Assembly: GCA_018806915.1 (NCBI GenBank)
Contig: JAGKQI010000008.1
Coordinates: 62,001 to 126,000, forward strand
Length of the DNA: 64,000 bases
Source of the DNA: Phytophthora colocasiae
Lineage: Eukaryota > Oomycota > Peronosporomycetes > Peronosporales > Peronosporaceae
Direction of reading: 5' to 3'
Shown one piece after another: positions 55,349-64,000 of this stretch (position 1 is the stretch's first letter; every line of letters starts with the position of its first letter). Below the pieces are notes generated by a model that worked only from the letters and a program-made list of their open reading frames with translations, had not been told where the DNA came from and did not search any database. The position numbers were made by a program, and so were the translations under genes.

Positions 55349-56940
55349 GACGGTTCAATATGCGCATCAGACGAATGCTACTGCGGAACGCGCCAACCGG
55401 ACGATTGCGATTATCCGGCGCAGCAGGCTTCACTTCGCACGTTTAGACAAGACGTTTTGGGCGGAAGCGGCGATGACGGCAATTTACATCAAGAATCGAC
55501 TGCCGTCACCCAAGGTCCCAGGGAAGACGCCATTTGAGATTGTGTACAAGAGGAAGCCCAACGTGAAGCACATGCGCGTTTTCGGGTGCAAGGACTACGT
55601 CCTGACGCCGAAGGAGAAGCGACTCAAGTGGGACCCCAAGGCTCGTGAAGAAATTTTTATGGGCTATGAAGAGCGTTCAAAGGCGTATCGCGTTTTTGAC
55701 ATCGGGGCGGGCCAGGTAGTGATTTCTCGCGATGTCACTTTCGACGAATCAAACTTCGACGACGCCAATGTTGTTGTGGATGATGATGATGATGTCGAAG
55801 ATGCTGCAGATATCCTTGAAGACCTCGAGATTTCGAACGACCATGGAACGCGTGAATTCAAGCAGGCGGGGAAACGCAAGGCTCGTTCTAACGCCGAGGA
55901 GCGTGAACATGTTCGTCGACCGCGTCGCAGTGCTGGATTAGAAGAAGCAAGCGCTCCGGACTCCGACCATCAAGAAGCCAAATCTGAAGACAATGATGAT
56001 GATGACTCGACTCAGCCGATGTACTGGCGCGCGAGTGCGAATGCAGTGGAGACGAGTGACAGCGCCGAGCCGAAGACGTTCCAAGATGCTGTGAGCGGCG
56101 AAGACCAAGTCCACTGGCGCAAGGCGATTCGAGGAAGAACTCAAGTCGATGCGACTTCGTGGAGTGTTTCGTGGCGCCAAATTACCGAACAACCAACGAA
56201 GTGGGTGTTCAAGATCGCTGCAAAGCCGACGGGTCCATCGAGAAGTACAAGGCTCGACTCATCGACTACACCGAGACGTTTTCGCCGGTGGCCTCGACCA
56301 ACTTGATGTGTTACCTTCAGGGCACCAAGTCGCATGGACTCCGTTTTTCGCCGACCAAGGGAATCGACTTTCGTGGCTATTCGGATGCAGACTGGGCTGG
56401 TGACCACAGTGACCGCAAGTCGACTTCGGGCTACCTGTTTCAAGTTCTTGGCGGACCTGTGTCGTGGGGATCCAAGAAGCAATCGAGTGTGTCTCTTTCC
56501 ACGAGTGAAGCCGAGTACATTGCGCTCAGTCTGGCAATCCAAGAAGGCAAGTGGGTGCACAACCTTCTGTGTGAGATCCTCGACGCTGCAGGCGAAGACA
56601 TCCTGGATCTGAAGATTTTCGAAGACAATCAGTCGTGCATCAAGATGACGAAGAACCCACCTTGTGAACCATGGCCGCGCGAAGCACATCGACATCAAGT
56701 ACCACCACATCCGTGATGAAGTCAAGCGCGGTGAAGTGATCGTCGAGTACTGCAAGACTACGACCATGCTGGCCGGCATCTTGACAAAGGGACTCGGCGG
56801 ACCTCGCAAGGACTTAAGCTCATATCAATCAATCACTACTGAATTTGCATTCTACCAAGTGACTTCCTCGCCTCGGCCTCCCTCGCCTCAAGCCTCGGCA
56901 ATCCTCCCTCGCAAGACAACCTCTGTGACGACCTTCTTCA
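55349..56940 (+). pseudogene. Copia unit 9 (last unit, 3' end truncated)
   Basis: Integrase, linker and RT fragment in frame 55473-56306; as in unit 2 the linker has ACTCGACTCAG and the CGTCGACC form. One extra base near 56133 (GAGGAAGAAC) keeps the pre-RT segment in frame into [19 protein letters not shown]. About 95 further bases are missing at the core-deletion junction (CGCCGGTGGCCTCGACC, about 56290). RNase H reads in 56159-56716. The unit stops at CGACCTTCTTCA, where C-type Gypsy sequence begins. Confidence 0.85.
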
Positions 56941-57126
56941 AGGCGCCTAACCTGTGATAAGTGCTAGAAAAGAGGTCACCCAATGGACCGTTGTATATAC
57001 CTGTCGCGGTTGTGGGGAAATCCATGAAGATGGAGAATGCCCCATGGAGGAATTCTAAAACCAGATCCGCTAGTGGTACGATCCGACTCGACACGCTGGG
57101 TTGTTCCCCGAGAAGGTGGAAAAGAT

Positions 57127-57175
57127 GTTAAACTAGGACGCTCGCCGGTTTGGAAACCGGTACGAGCCGAGCGTT
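57127..57175 (+). promoter_or_regulatory. -1 ribosomal frameshift signal of F
   Basis: GTTAAAC at 57127-57133, TAG, and the same two-tier hairpin as C (outer arms 57137-57144 and 57168-57175, inner stem within 57145-57160). Confidence 0.7.
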
Positions 57176-57316
57176 CTGAGTACTGCATCTATGCATATGT
57201 GAACAAGAAATCGAGAGATCAAGATAGGGAGAATTCGGATCTGCGCGGTAATACATGTAAGTTGCATTCGTATACTGCTAAGATCGCGAGTCTTCCCCGG
57301 ATCGATGAGTTCTCGA

Positions 57317-57596
57317 TGTCGTGGGGATCCAAGAAGCAATCGAGAGTGTCTCTTTCCACGAGTGAAGCCGAGTACATTGCGCTCAGTCTGGCAATCCAAG
57401 AAGGCAAGTGGGTGCACAACCTCAACCTTACGAGCAAAGGCGGTATCCAAGATGGATACCTCGGCGCCAGTGTCCAGGAGCAAGATCGCTCTTTCATGAT
57501 TGATCTTGCCTGAGATCTTGGCTTGGCGGAACCATTTTCCTGGTGAGTGGTATTTCCAGTACCCTCTGGATTCTCCTTCCTTGAGATCCAAAGCCC
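57317..57596. other. Copia RNase H piece plus inverted protease segment inside F
   Basis: 57317-57422 is 106 bases of Copia RNase H (WGSKKQSRVSLSTSEAEY). 57423-57596 is the C-type protease segment in reverse, whose minus strand reads LLLDTGAEVSILDTAF with an intact D-T-G. Forward C-type sequence resumes at AGAGACAGGAGTG (57597). Protease coding is destroyed. Confidence 0.88.
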
Positions 57597-58354
57597 AGAG
57601 ACAGGAGTGTGTTGGGATCGGTGACAATGTGTATACCACCGAAGGGAGAACGAGGATCAAAATCACGCTTGCAGGATACTTGGTTTACTTTTTCGATATT
57701 TGGATCGGGGATCTGTCCGAACAAGACGCGATCCTGGGTATGGATTTCATGATCCCGGCTGGGGTCCGGATGGATCTTGCGAAGGGATCGATGTGTCTAC
57801 CTAATGAAGTGGGGATCCCACTTAATGGTCGTAAGAGATTATATGAGATCAGTGAAGCTGGAAGGGGATTTGAGTATACCGGTTGGGGAATCTGAGGAGA
57901 TCGCATCAAGAGTGAAACTATTGGCGACGGAGAAATTTTGGGTAACCAGAGGCGACCGATGGGTACCTACCGTGGTGGAAGGACCCGGCCGGACTCGGTA
58001 CTTAGCGATCACGAATCTGAGCGAGAAGATTCTACGACTGGATCACCGATTACATGTCGGAATGGTACTTGTATCGGTCGGATCGCGGCGTTATATGGAA
58101 TGGCAGAATTTGGCTCTAGAAGCGACAGTAGACGCAAGATCAGTACCTAAAGCACCCGTAGAAGCCCCGCTGCCGGCAGTCGAACGGCCAACTTACGCTA
58201 CACCGCGATCCATACTCCGCCGGGGTGGGACGACCAAGAACAATCTCGATCCTGCATCGACATCAACATCGGAACCCCGATTACCAACCTTCCGATCGAC
58301 CGATGTGGCCGAAGTCAAGGTCGCGTTTCTCGAAGAGCACAACCGGACCCCACG

Positions 58355-58813
58355 TGTAATGGGTCTACTTAGACCCACTAGGTGGCGTACACGTGCGCTT
58401 GCGTGTATGAGGAAGCGTGCAAATAGATTAGACTTAATTTAAGTATACTTATTTAAATAAGTATAATTAAATCAAATATAACTAAATTAAACTGCAAAAT
58501 ACCGTAAAATGAGAACTGTTATTGAATTTGGCATAAGCCAATTACGGACCTCCTAAAACTGTTTGTTATCTATTTCTAAAGGATCTGCCAACGTGTGTTG
58601 GCAGAAACTCTGCTCATTGATTGGTAGAAACCCGTTACTTTCTACCAATAATATGCACAAATGCACACGAACCACCCAATAATGTGGTTCGCCCATGTAT
58701 CCTTTGGTGTGTACAGCACACCAAGGTCTGAGGCCCATTTCCAACCTCTAACAGTTATCCTAACTATTAGAGTTACAAGTGGTACAACCACTTGTACGTG
58801 TAACCCCGTTACA
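58355..58813 (-). repeat. 3' LTR of Gypsy B
   Basis: 459 bp on the plus strand from TGTAATGGG to GTAACCCCGTTACA. The last 14 bases match the A LTR end; the rest is diverged. The centre (about 58430-58510) is very AT-rich (TTTAAATAAGTATA). Only one LTR of B is in the window, so the left limit rests on the TG and on the end of homology to C. Confidence 0.8.
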
Positions 58814-58826
58814 CCATCCCCCCGTT
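58814..58826 (-). promoter_or_regulatory. Polypurine tract of Gypsy B
   Basis: The minus strand reads AACGGGGGGATGG directly before TGTAACGGGG, parallel to A at 18702-18713. Confidence 0.7.
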
Positions 58827-58914
58827 AAGATTCGACGTATCGGTCTCGATACGTCAATCAACAGAACTTGACAAGACCGTCAAGTTCCCAAGAGAAATCC
58901 GAGTTGATTTCGCA

Positions 58915-60426
58915 ATGGACTCGCCAACGCTCACGTCTCCGTCCGCTTCTGCGGACGCGCAAGCCTCTCCTGCTGCTTCTGCAGCAGGAACAACAACCTC
59001 AGCAGTGCCTACTAGCACTGCTGCTTCCAGCGGTTCGACAGAGAAGCTCTCTGTCACCGACTACCATGCTCTCCACAAGGAGAAGCATGCGAAGAAGACT
59101 TCTTCTTCGCTAGCAGGGATCAAACACCCTGTTGTTCCTCTCAAAGAACTCTTTGGAGAGGACTATGAAGACATCGTCGACTACTACGACGACGATGTCG
59201 AGGAGGGAGAGCTTGATGACAAGTCTCCCGCTCCCGTGTCTTCGTCCGAAGACACGTTCAACCCACTCGTGGGGTCTCGACGACCTCGTGTTGAGGTCTC
59301 GGACGCTTCAAGCTCGAAGCGTCCGCGCAGTGATGACGAAGCGTCCCCCATGTTGAGGGCGCTCACTGCTCCACGCACTGATCCTCCAGTGCGTGCACCA
59401 TGGCTGCCAACTGAGGCACAGATCCATGTGTGATCCGGTGCTAGCTCACCACCGAACCCGATACTGTTGTATGCATACAACAGTATCAACGACGACGACG
59501 TCGCCGCTGAGATTGTCTTTGAGTCCGAGACTCAAAGACGCGACTACTATATCGGGCTCTTCCATGAGCTCCGATACTATGCAGCGAAGAAGACTTCGCG
59601 CAAGAGCAAAGTGCCCGAGTGGCAGGCACTTTGTCAGTCGTGGAACGCCTTTGTTGAAAACTTCAACAAAGACCCGAAGGCATATCGCGAGCGCGTTGCT
59701 GCGGCTCGTGAACGCCTCCGTGATCAGTCCATGGAAGCGGGGATCCCATGTGCCATTCCCTTCGGCACACCCTGCCCGTGTTGCCAACCCTGGGCAACAC
59801 GTCTCTCAGAAAGTGATCTCCTGGGGTACACGGTCGTCCGTGTACCCGATCACATCAAGGAGCTTCGTGGTCGTCTTGAGCCACGCGGAGCTCCGAGTGC
59901 TGTGGCTGACCGCAGCGCTCCTCATGCAGGGCTTACCCCTGCAAGTTATGGTGGGCTTCGTAGGCCCTTACCGTTTCCGGAACGTCCTCCATCAGGACGT
60001 TCCGCGGCTCCCATGAATCTCGATGGGGAGGAAATCCTCTCCAACGAATACGAAAACGAACCCCTTGAGAGTTCGTTCTCTTATGAGCCACAATCCGCTC
60101 CACAATCCAGCGGATCGCTCCACGCGCGTCGCGCAACGGCGGCGGAGGGGGTGGGAACACTCCCTCCGCATGGTCAACGCTATGACCATGACAATCGTGC
60201 CCTGCACAATCGAGTTGCTGCGCTGGAGCAGACACAGAGCGCTGAGATAGCTGCTCTGAAGCAGGAGGTTCGTGTCCTCCGTGCTGAGGTCTGCGAGGCA
60301 GCTCAGACAGCCTCGAACCTCTCGTCCGGTCTTGGGACGAGAGTGAACCGGTTGATCGACCGTGTCGACGGTCTCGAGAAGGCCTTCCAGGCCTCTCGCA
60401 CTCCTCAGTCGGACTACCAACCCTAG
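58915..60426 (+). CDS. Antisense ORF of Gypsy B
   Basis: A 503-codon frame from the ATG at 58915 (MDSPTLTSPSASADAQ), 101 bases from the LTR, to TAG at 60424-60426, with a single in-frame TGA at 59431-59433. Parts: low-complexity Ala/Ser start, LKELFGEDYEDIVDYYDDDVEE acidic region, Ser-rich linker, a helical domain (SETQRRDYYIGLFHEL, WQALCQSWNAFVENF, ERVAAARERLRD) with PCPCCQPW, and a C-terminal coiled coil (HNRVAALEQTQSAEIAALK, RVNRLIDRVDGLEKAF). The helical domain (similar to Gag-like or structural proteins in feel only) matches the counterpart in A near 19600. Its last ~494 bases are antisense to the pol chromodomain (59933-60622). Unknown function; a structural or nucleic-acid-associated role is a guess. 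Confidence 0.75.
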
Positions 60427-61141
60427 GTAGTCCGTGCTGCACGTACGGCTTCAACCGCCCGACGTAGAAGGTCGGGTGGAGCCTCATGCTGGACGGTATG
60501 TCCAGCCGGTACGCGTTGCCGTGCCGTTCAAGTACTTTGAACGGCCCAATGAATCTTGGAGCAAGCTTGCTTGCTCCAAAGTCAGACACTGCATGTCTAG
60601 GTAGGTTTTGTGTAGCTAACAAAACTAATGAACCCTTTCGAATTCATTTGTGTTGCCTCTACCAACAGTATCAGCGTTCAGCTTCTGTCGATCGACAGAA
60701 GCTGCGATAGCATCTTGGACAAACCGTATGACGGCTTGTCTTCGCTGGACAAAGTCTAGCGCACCCGAGCTGAATCCTTTCAGCTTGTCGCCCTTGTCAG
60801 CAGCAGGCCCTGCCTGATCGCTATCATCTCTCATGTCTGTTCCCGGCACAGACATCGCGCGCTCGTCCCTGCTCGAACGAGACGTCGCACGCGTCACCGC
60901 AGCTGATAGTGTGCTGCTATCAGTTGCATTCTGCGGTTGTTCGGACGCAACCGTCGGAATTTTGCGAGTGCATACTTCATGGCAAGGAGCTCCTTGTCAT
61001 ACGGGATAGTTACGCTCAGCTGGCTTCAGCTGACGCGATTGATAGTAGACTACACGATCACGCCCTTCGTGATCGTGTTGCATCAATGCACATCCGATTG
61101 CAAAGTCGGATGCATCGCACACTACGTGGAATGGACGATCT
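59933..61141 (-). pseudogene. pol: pol of Gypsy B (RNase H start joined to integrase C-terminus and chromodomain)
   Basis: From 61141 leftwards: RNase H start (DRPFHVVCDASDFAIG, YYQSRQLKPAERNYPV, ELLAMKYALAKFR), then an abrupt switch near 60945 to the integrase tail. After a stop near 60625 comes LATQNLPRHAVSDFGASKL, the GPY/F-like RFIGPFKVLERHG and YVGRLKPYV. A Ser/Arg/Pro linker precedes a full chromodomain (IRWIVERIVAHK, FRIRWRGFPPHRDSWEP, VPETVRAYEAHHNL) ending at 59933. The RT-RNase H boundary to integrase catalytic core is lost, so this copy cannot act alone. The chromodomain frame is clean. Confidence 0.85.
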
Positions 61142-62534
61142 TGTGGTGTAGTGGATCCGCTGGAATGAGCAGGGATCCAACGTTCACACACGGCGCCCAG
61201 ACACTGACTAACGGAGGGGGTACTCCGATAACCGTGGGGTTGCTGAGGCTCACCTTGTGTACCCGTCAGTGGGCGGGATCTGCTCTCTCAAGAACGGGAG
61301 AGTGTACACAGGCGTGAGGGCTTGAACGTCCTTGGCGGGGACTTGGGAGGTTGGACGTGCGTGGGCATTCCTGCACACAGGTCCTGGTTGGGGGGGTCTT
61401 GGTCTTGGACTCGAAGATCTTGTGGATCCTTGGATCCGGGGTTGCCTTGGTGGGTGTGGGGCTCCTTTTCCTTTCCTTTACTGTCTTGCTTGCCGCCTCC
61501 TGTAGCGGTTGGTCTTGAGGGTGTTGATATATCAAAGGATCCTACGGTTAAGCAATCAACACCGTTGGATCCGGGGTCTTCACTAGCGTAAGGTAAGCCG
61601 GCCAAATCGGGGATCCGGTCTTAGCTGTATCTAGGTGTGCGAAGAAACTTGCAGGTAGACTAAGGGGAGGCCAATACACTATCCTCTTCCCTTGTCTTGA
61701 GTCCTGAGGAAATCCACTTGCGCACTAGAAGGTAAATTCGATTCTCTGATTTATGGCTATCCAGTTTCTCATCCTGTACCCTATCTTTCCCATCGCAAAT
61801 CTCTATCTAAGATCATGCTGGCTCTCCTCCAACTGCTTCACCATGTTGATGTCATAAACCTTGAGGATCCGGGTTTGGATCCGAGAAACTAGCTTCGGGA
61901 TCCGGCATCTGGATCCGAGGATCTTGGATCTTGGGGATCTGGCATCTGGATCCGAGGATCTTGGATCTGGATCTCTGGATCTTGGGGATCCGGCTTCAGG
62001 ATCCGAGGATCTTGGATCTGGATCTCTGGATCTGGATCGTGGGGATCCGGCTTCAGGATCCGAGGATCTTGGATCTGGATCTCTGGATCTGGATCTTGGA
62101 GATCCGACTTCAGGATCCGAGGATCTCGGATCTTGGGGATCCGGCTTCGGGAGCCGAGGATCTTGGATCCGGATCTCAGGATCTGGATCTTGGACATCCG
62201 ACTTCAGGATCCGAGGATCTCGGATCTTGGGGATCCGGCTTCGGGAGCCGAGGATCTTGGATCTGGATCTCGACGTCCGGATCCGAGGATCTTGGGTCTG
62301 AAGGATCCGCACTTAGGACCGCTAGATCCGCACTCAGTGCCGTGGGATCCGCACTTAGGACTGTGGGATCCGAACTTAGGTCAGCCAGGCCAAGTGGATC
62401 CTAACTTAGGTCCGCCCTAGAGTAGGTACCCAGTTCCAGGGATCTGTCCTTATCGTAGCACCACTGTCGCACGTCACCCATCATCGTGGTCGTTCTGCGT
62501 CCTGTCCGGCTTGATTTGAATCCACTTCACCACA
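61142..62534 (-). repeat. 3' LTR of Gypsy E
   Basis: 1393 bp; on the plus strand TGTGGTGTAGTGGAT to ATCCACTTCACCACA. It is about 210 bp longer than the LTRs of D, mainly because the GATCC repeat (61858-62345) is expanded. Confidence 0.9.
61858..62345 (-). repeat. Expanded GATCC repeat in the E LTR
   Basis: Tandem blocks of about 60 bases (for example starting GGGGATCCGGCTTCAGGATC) repeated with variation, inside which GATCC/GGATCT units recur every 6-13 bases. It corresponds to 40140-40410 of D. Confidence 0.85.
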
Positions 62535-62635
62535 ATCGCCCCTGGGACGAGGTTGTTGCCGCACAACGGCATCACGTCGTTCCCATACAAAATTCCAATT
62601 TGGCTCGTCATTCCTCAAATCGCGACCTCTGCAAA

Positions 62636-62953
62636 ATGGATCGGCCTGCCGACGACTGTTCCTCCGCGTACACCACCGTGTTCTTCGGTCAGGATCGCTC
62701 TGCGTCTCAACCTCCATGTCCCCATTGTGACCACGCTCCTTCCGATCCCGCTGTAGCCGCGACTCCAACGGTCCCGGATCTGGATCCTGTGTATGCTGCC
62801 GTTACTTCCCTCCAGTCTCTCTCCGATGGATACGCTGAGATGCAGGCCAGCTACCAACAAGTGCTCCGGGATCTCACTTCGGCGCGGCGACACAATGAAA
62901 GAACTCCATGGTCTGTTGCAGCCTCGTCTGGACCTTGCTCAAGCGTTCATTGA
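62636..62953 (+). CDS. Antisense ORF of E, first frame
   Basis: A 105-codon frame from the ATG at 62636 (MDRPADDCSSAYTTVFFGQD), 101 bases from the LTR. It contains PPCPHCDHAP, a small Cys/His cluster, then LQSLSDGYAEMQASYQQVL. It overlaps the next frame by 59 bases in a +1 relation. The same overlap occurs in D (53530-53690), so it is either a shared frameshift, a recoding site or two genes. Confidence 0.7.
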   Translation: MDRPADDCSSAYTTVFFGQDRSASQPPCPHCDHAPSDPAVAATPTVPDLDPVYAAVTSLQSLSDGYAEMQASYQQVLRDLTSARRHNERTPWSVAASSGPCSSVH

Positions 62954-64000
62954 CTTCGCGCAGCGTCGGTATAATGTTTCTCAAGCTGCTCTCCGGCTGG
63001 CGAAGCAAAAGGAAGCGGAAGCGGTGCAAGATCTGGATCGGCTCAAGGATCACTTGCGTGAGCTCGACGTCCTCAAGGCCCAATACTCGGATCTAGAGGT
63101 CTCTTCAGCAGAAGCCTATGCTGTCTTACAGGACTATGCAGTCGGACTCGAGCGGCAGATTGCTGGGGAAGACGTCTCGGCGGAGGATCCATCCGTGGTA
63201 CGGTTGGCTCAAGAACTTGAGCATCAGCGTGAAGAATCTTCGGAACTGTTAGAGCGTTCAACGGAATTGGAGGAGAAGTTGAAAGACGCGGAGACCGCGC
63301 GAGATGCGGCCTTACTCGAGCAAAATCGCACCAGTGTCCAGCTCGCGGAGTCAGCTATCCGTTGCGACCAACAAGCACGCAAGATTGAAGATCTTCGGGC
63401 CCACCGTGACCAGCTACGTGAATCGCTCAAGCAGCTCCCCAATCAAAATCTCGTCAAGACTGTCGAGTCGCTCAAACTGGATCTTCATGTTCGGAACGAG
63501 AGGGTCAATGAGCTGGAGAGTCTTCTCGCCAAATCAGAACGTCGACGTGGGGAACTCCATCGGGTTCATACGCATACTGTCCAGAAACTCGACCGGGCCA
63601 GCGAAAACCTGGCGCGTCTGACGCAAGAGAACCTCAACGCCCGTGAAGAGATCGAGCATCAACAGAGGCGGTCTGAGAATAACGTATCCAAGCGTCAGAG
63701 CGCCGAGAAGAGTCTCCAGAGGGCCGAAGATGATCTGCCGAAAGTAAAACGTCAACGCGATCGGGCGGACCAAGCCAGAGAGAAGGCCGAACGTGAGCTC
63801 GATCGGATCCGGAACCAGTCGTCAGAACAGAGGAAGATACGTGCGGATCTGGATCGGATCCGCCTCGAGCGCGACGAGGCTGCCCGGGCGTCCACAGCAG
63901 CGATGCAAGAGCTGGACAAGGCCACGCAGAAGATCTCCACAATAACCCTCGAACGCGATCAGGCCAGGCAGATCTTCGCCGGGAAGGATCAAGTTATTCG
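62895..64000 (+). CDS. Antisense ORF of E, coiled-coil frame (open to window edge)
   Basis: From the ATG at 62895 (MKELHGLLQPRLDLAQAFID) the frame is open for 368 codons to base 64000 with no stop. Almost the whole length is heptad-rich and charged (KQKEAEAVQDLDRLKDHLRE, LEEKLKDAETARDAALLEQ, AREKAERELDRIRNQSSEQR), so a long parallel coiled coil is expected. No membrane segment or enzyme motif is seen. In D the homologous region is broken by indels and continues into a linker and a C-terminal domain shared with C. The intact frame across more than 1.1 kb opposite pol argues for selection or very recent activity. Known family not recognised; superficial similarity to myosin-tail-like proteins is only compositional. 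Confidence 0.8.
   Translation, partial: MKELHGLLQPRLDLAQAFIDFAQRRYNVSQAALRLAKQKEAEAVQDLDRLKDHLRELDVLKAQYSDLEVSSAEAYAVLQDYAVGLERQIAGEDVSAEDPSVVRLAQELEHQREESSELLERSTELEEKLKDAETARDAALLEQNRTSVQLAESAIRCDQQARKIEDLRAHRDQLRESLKQLPNQNLVKTVESLKLDLHVRNERVNELESLLAKSERRRGELHRVHTHTVQKLDRASENLARLTQENLNAREEIEHQQRRSENNVSKRQSAEKSLQRAEDDLPKVKRQRDRADQAREKAERELDRIRNQSSEQRKIRADLDRIRLERDEAARASTAAMQELDKATQKISTITLERDQARQIFAGKDQVI

Larger units (their letters stand above)
56941..58354 (+). mobile_element. Gypsy fragment F (C-type, rearranged)
   Basis: Matches element C from the second zinc knuckle (about 9583) through protease into the spacer (about 10930). The knuckle has an in-frame TAG (TGATAAGTGCTAG). The gag/pol junction is intact. 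Protease is disrupted by an inserted Copia piece and an inversion (57317-57596). It ends at CCGGACCCCACG, where Gypsy B is inserted. No LTR is present, and its left edge is a direct joint to Copia unit 9. Confidence 0.88.
58355..61141 (-). mobile_element. Gypsy element B (A-like, internally deleted, cut by E)
   Basis: A minus-strand Ty3/Gypsy element related to A but diverged. Visible are the 3' LTR, polypurine tract, antisense ORF, chromodomain and integrase C-terminus, then the start of RNase H. About half of RNase H and the integrase core are missing. It is inserted in fragment F at 58354 and interrupted by element E at 61141; the remainder is outside the window. Confidence 0.88.
61142..64000 (-). 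mobile_element. Gypsy element E (D-type, inverted, runs off right edge)
   Basis: Reverse-complement copy of the 3' end of a D-type element: 3' LTR 61142-62534, then the antisense ORF on the plus strand. It is inserted into RNase H of B just upstream of DRPFHVVCD. The four bases before it are ATCT (61138-61141); the matching duplication is outside the window. Its antisense ORF is better preserved than that of D. Confidence 0.92.

Noticed and set aside
59393..60016. 207-codon plus-strand ORF overlapping the B antisense gene
   Set aside because: It is another frame of the same strand and has no similarity to the A counterpart; the 58915-60426 frame has the conserved features.
1..64000. Host protein-coding genes, rRNA or tRNA genes
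   Set aside because: None could be supported; everything coding outside 3635-5970 is retrotransposon-derived.

Overview
Organism and overall character. This is intron-poor eukaryotic DNA made almost entirely of LTR retrotransposons. Two Ty3/Gypsy lineages are nested inside a tandem array of a decayed Ty1/Copia fragment. The RT and integrase signatures, the second RNase H domain in one Gypsy lineage and the GC content resemble repeats of oomycete (Phytophthora-like) genomes. That placement is inference from family resemblance; no host housekeeping gene is present to fix the species.

Layout. 1-3634 is the 5' part of a Gypsy element (A', minus strand) inserted into a small locus (3635-5970) with a frameshifted nuclease-like gene and a candidate viral-type capsid gene. 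That locus abuts a Copia fragment (5967-6116). The Copia sequence resumes at 26973 and runs as about nine tandem 1.65-kb units to 56940. It is interrupted by Gypsy C (6117-26972, target duplication GTTC) and Gypsy D (39950-55131, target duplication GAAG). Gypsy A (18290-26173, minus strand, target duplication GATCA) sits inside the 3' LTR of C. From 56941 a rearranged C-type fragment (F) is followed by an internally deleted A-like element (B, minus strand). B is in turn interrupted by an inverted D-type element (E) that leaves the right edge.

How the genes work. A/A'/B and C/D/E/F are two lineages, both with integrase and a C-terminal chromodomain. C and D also have a second RNase H between the RT-linked RNase H and integrase. 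Both lineages carry a textbook-looking -1 ribosomal frameshift signal at the gag/pol junction: GTTAAAC plus a hairpin in C, D and F, and GGGAAAC plus a 10-bp stem-loop in A. In C and D the gag ATG is the first base of the internal region, so the primer-binding site is translated.

Most notable. Five Gypsy copies from both lineages carry an extra gene on the opposite strand, between pol and the 3' LTR, reading away from that LTR. In B, C, D and E its ATG lies 101-103 bp from the LTR edge. In A and B it overlaps the pol chromodomain in antisense. In D and E it encodes a long coiled-coil protein, uninterrupted in E from 62895 to the window end. C and D antisense proteins share a C-terminal domain.

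Caution. Many ORFs are broken by single-base indels even where the two LTRs of one element look identical, so part of the apparent decay is probably uncorrected long-read error.
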